A program made the translations under genes and the position numbers. A DNA stretch of 13,736 nt from an uncultured Paenibacillaceae bacterium (GTDB lineage: Bacteria; Bacillota; Bacilli; Aneurinibacillales; Aneurinibacillaceae): positions 1 through 13,736 of the forward strand of contig CALNBV010000119.1 in the NCBI GenBank assembly GCA_937874515.1. Reading direction: 5' to 3'. Positions 12,668-13,736 of this stretch are shown piece after piece; the first letter of the stretch is position 1; each line of letters begins with the position of its first letter. The notes below the pieces were generated by a model that saw only the letters and a program-made list of their open reading frames with translations, was not told where the DNA came from and made no database searches.

Positions 12668-13736
12668 ATGAAGTCCTTTCTTGTACGTCTCACCAATGCT
12701 GTGAGCACCCGTAAAGGAGCCTGGATTACCCTGGCGATTTGGCTGATTCTTGTAGGTGTTCTTAGTGGTGTAGCCAAACCTGCAAAACAATACGCCGTGA
12801 ACGTCAATGGTTCAGGTTTGCCAGCTTCTGCTCAATCTGTCATTGCCAATGAGAAATTAGATCAATATTTCTCAGGGGATAAAGGAACACCAGCTCTTAT
12901 TGTCTTTTCCCATAAGGATGGGATTAAAGATAAGGAAATGGAGACCATAGGCAAGGTTAGTGAAAAAATAAAAGACGACAAAGAATTGGAATATTTGAAG
13001 GCCATTATGCCTTTTTCTACGTTGCCTTTGCCTGTGAAACAATCCCTTCTTTCTGAAGATGGAACTACCCTTTTACTCCCCGTGTTATTGGAAGATAACA
13101 TGGAAATGAAGGCCATTCAAAATTCCATTAAACGTCTGAAAGAAGTCATCAATCCCCTTGTTAGTAATGGATTAACCGTGAATATTACAGGTCCTGCAGG
13201 CATTGCGGCAGATACCCTTGAATTATTCTCCAAAGCAGACGTTGTATTATTGCTTTCTACTGTAGGCTTAATTCTTATTTTATTAATTGTGATTTATCGC
13301 TCGCCTTTACTGGCTATTCTTCCTTTACTCGCAGCGGGATTGGTTCATCAAGTGGTTGACCGTACCCTTGGTTTGCTTGGTAAATCCGGGCTTGTCATTG
13401 AAACTCAGTCTTTATCCATTATGTCGATTCTATTGTTTGCGGCATTAACAGACTATGCCCTCTTTGTATTTGCCCGTTATAAAGAAGAATTGCGTAAACA
13501 TGAAAGTAAGCATACAGCGATGAAAAATGCCATGGCTGGAGTAGGGAAACCCATTGCTTTTAGTGCAAGTACGGTTTTAGCGGCCATGCTAGTATTATTC
13601 GTTGCCCTATATAAACCTTATCAAAACTTCGCACCGATCTTTTCAGTTACCATGTTTATTTTAATGATTGCTGGGGTTACTTTGCTTCCTGCATTATTTA
13701 CTTTCTTTCAGGGTAGCTGGGGAATCATTGCAGGTT
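12668..13736 (+). CDS. MMPL-family (RND superfamily) membrane transporter, 3' end outside window
   Basis: This is the first 356 residues of an MMPL/YdfJ-like proton-driven transporter. TM1 is at residues about 18-36 (GAWITLAIWLILVGVLSGVA). A large extracytoplasmic loop with TGPAGIAAD follows, then TM helices VVLLLSTVGLILILLIVIY, SPLLAILPLLAAGLV and ILLFAALTDYALFVFARYKEEL. The last holds the RND/MMPL TDY motif (D262, Y263) used for proton relay. KPIAFSASTVLAAMLVLF begins the next helices. MMPL proteins export lipids, siderophores or drugs; the substrate is not readable here. GGAGG lies about 6 bases before ATG 12668. The frame is open at the window end, so the second half of the protein is missing here. 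Confidence 0.93.
   Translation, partial: MKSFLVRLTNAVSTRKGAWITLAIWLILVGVLSGVAKPAKQYAVNVNGSGLPASAQSVIANEKLDQYFSGDKGTPALIVFSHKDGIKDKEMETIGKVSEKIKDDKELEYLKAIMPFSTLPLPVKQSLLSEDGTTLLLPVLLEDNMEMKAIQNSIKRLKEVINPLVSNGLTVNITGPAGIAADTLELFSKADVVLLLSTVGLILILLIVIYRSPLLAILPLLAAGLVHQVVDRTLGLLGKSGLVIETQSLSIMSILLFAALTDYALFVFARYKEELRKHESKHTAMKNAMAGVGKPIAFSASTVLAAMLVLFVALYKPYQNFAPIFSVTMFILMIAGVTLLPALFTFFQGSWGIIAG

Overview
The window looks like chromosomal DNA from a spore-forming member of the Bacillales (Bacillota). The evidence is moderately AT-rich DNA, strong AGGAGG-type ribosome binding sites, TTG starts, a YaaH/SleL-type spore cortex-lytic enzyme, a Gram-positive type lipoprotein, and a promoter that fits the consensus of the mother-cell sporulation factor sigma-E. 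I see no rRNA, tRNA, CRISPR array, transposase, integrase or phage gene.

Layout. (1) 1-2362: the 3' end of an acyl-CoA/acetyl-CoA synthetase, an AraC-type regulator with a GyrI-like effector domain, and a lipoprotein closed by a terminator. (2) 2363-3140: a gene graveyard with a broken dcyD fragment, an orphan C-terminal reading frame, the C-terminal third of a WYL-family regulator on the minus strand, and a possible coding tail. (3) 3163-4896: an intact PLP-dependent D-cysteine desulfhydrase, a helical protein with an internal duplication, and a one-span membrane protein. (4) 4902-7183: sleL on the minus strand, then two paralogous mini membrane proteins flanking a thioredoxin-like gene. (5) 7194-10086: a WYL regulator divergent from a two-gene operon encoding a macro-domain/HTH fusion and a von Willebrand A (vWA) protein. 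(6) 10102-11834: a vanadium haloperoxidase/PAP2-fold protein and a sulfotransferase-like protein, both on the minus strand. (7) 11919-13736: a TetR regulator followed by an MMPL transporter cut by the window end.

The unit most worth attention is region 5. The macro protein has an ADP-ribose-binding fold but lacks the Asp and His that MacroD-type hydrolases use, and it carries a C-terminal XRE-like DNA-binding domain. It is followed by a MIDAS-containing vWA protein and faces a WYL regulator across a promoter with a tandem TTGTTATAC repeat. This could be an ADP-ribose/NAD-responsive stress or defence module, but that role is inference.

Other points of interest are the sigma-E-like promoter before the haloperoxidase-fold gene, the repeated use of within-window paralogs (dcyD, WYL, mini membrane proteins), and palindromic candidate operators around the TetR-MMPL pair.
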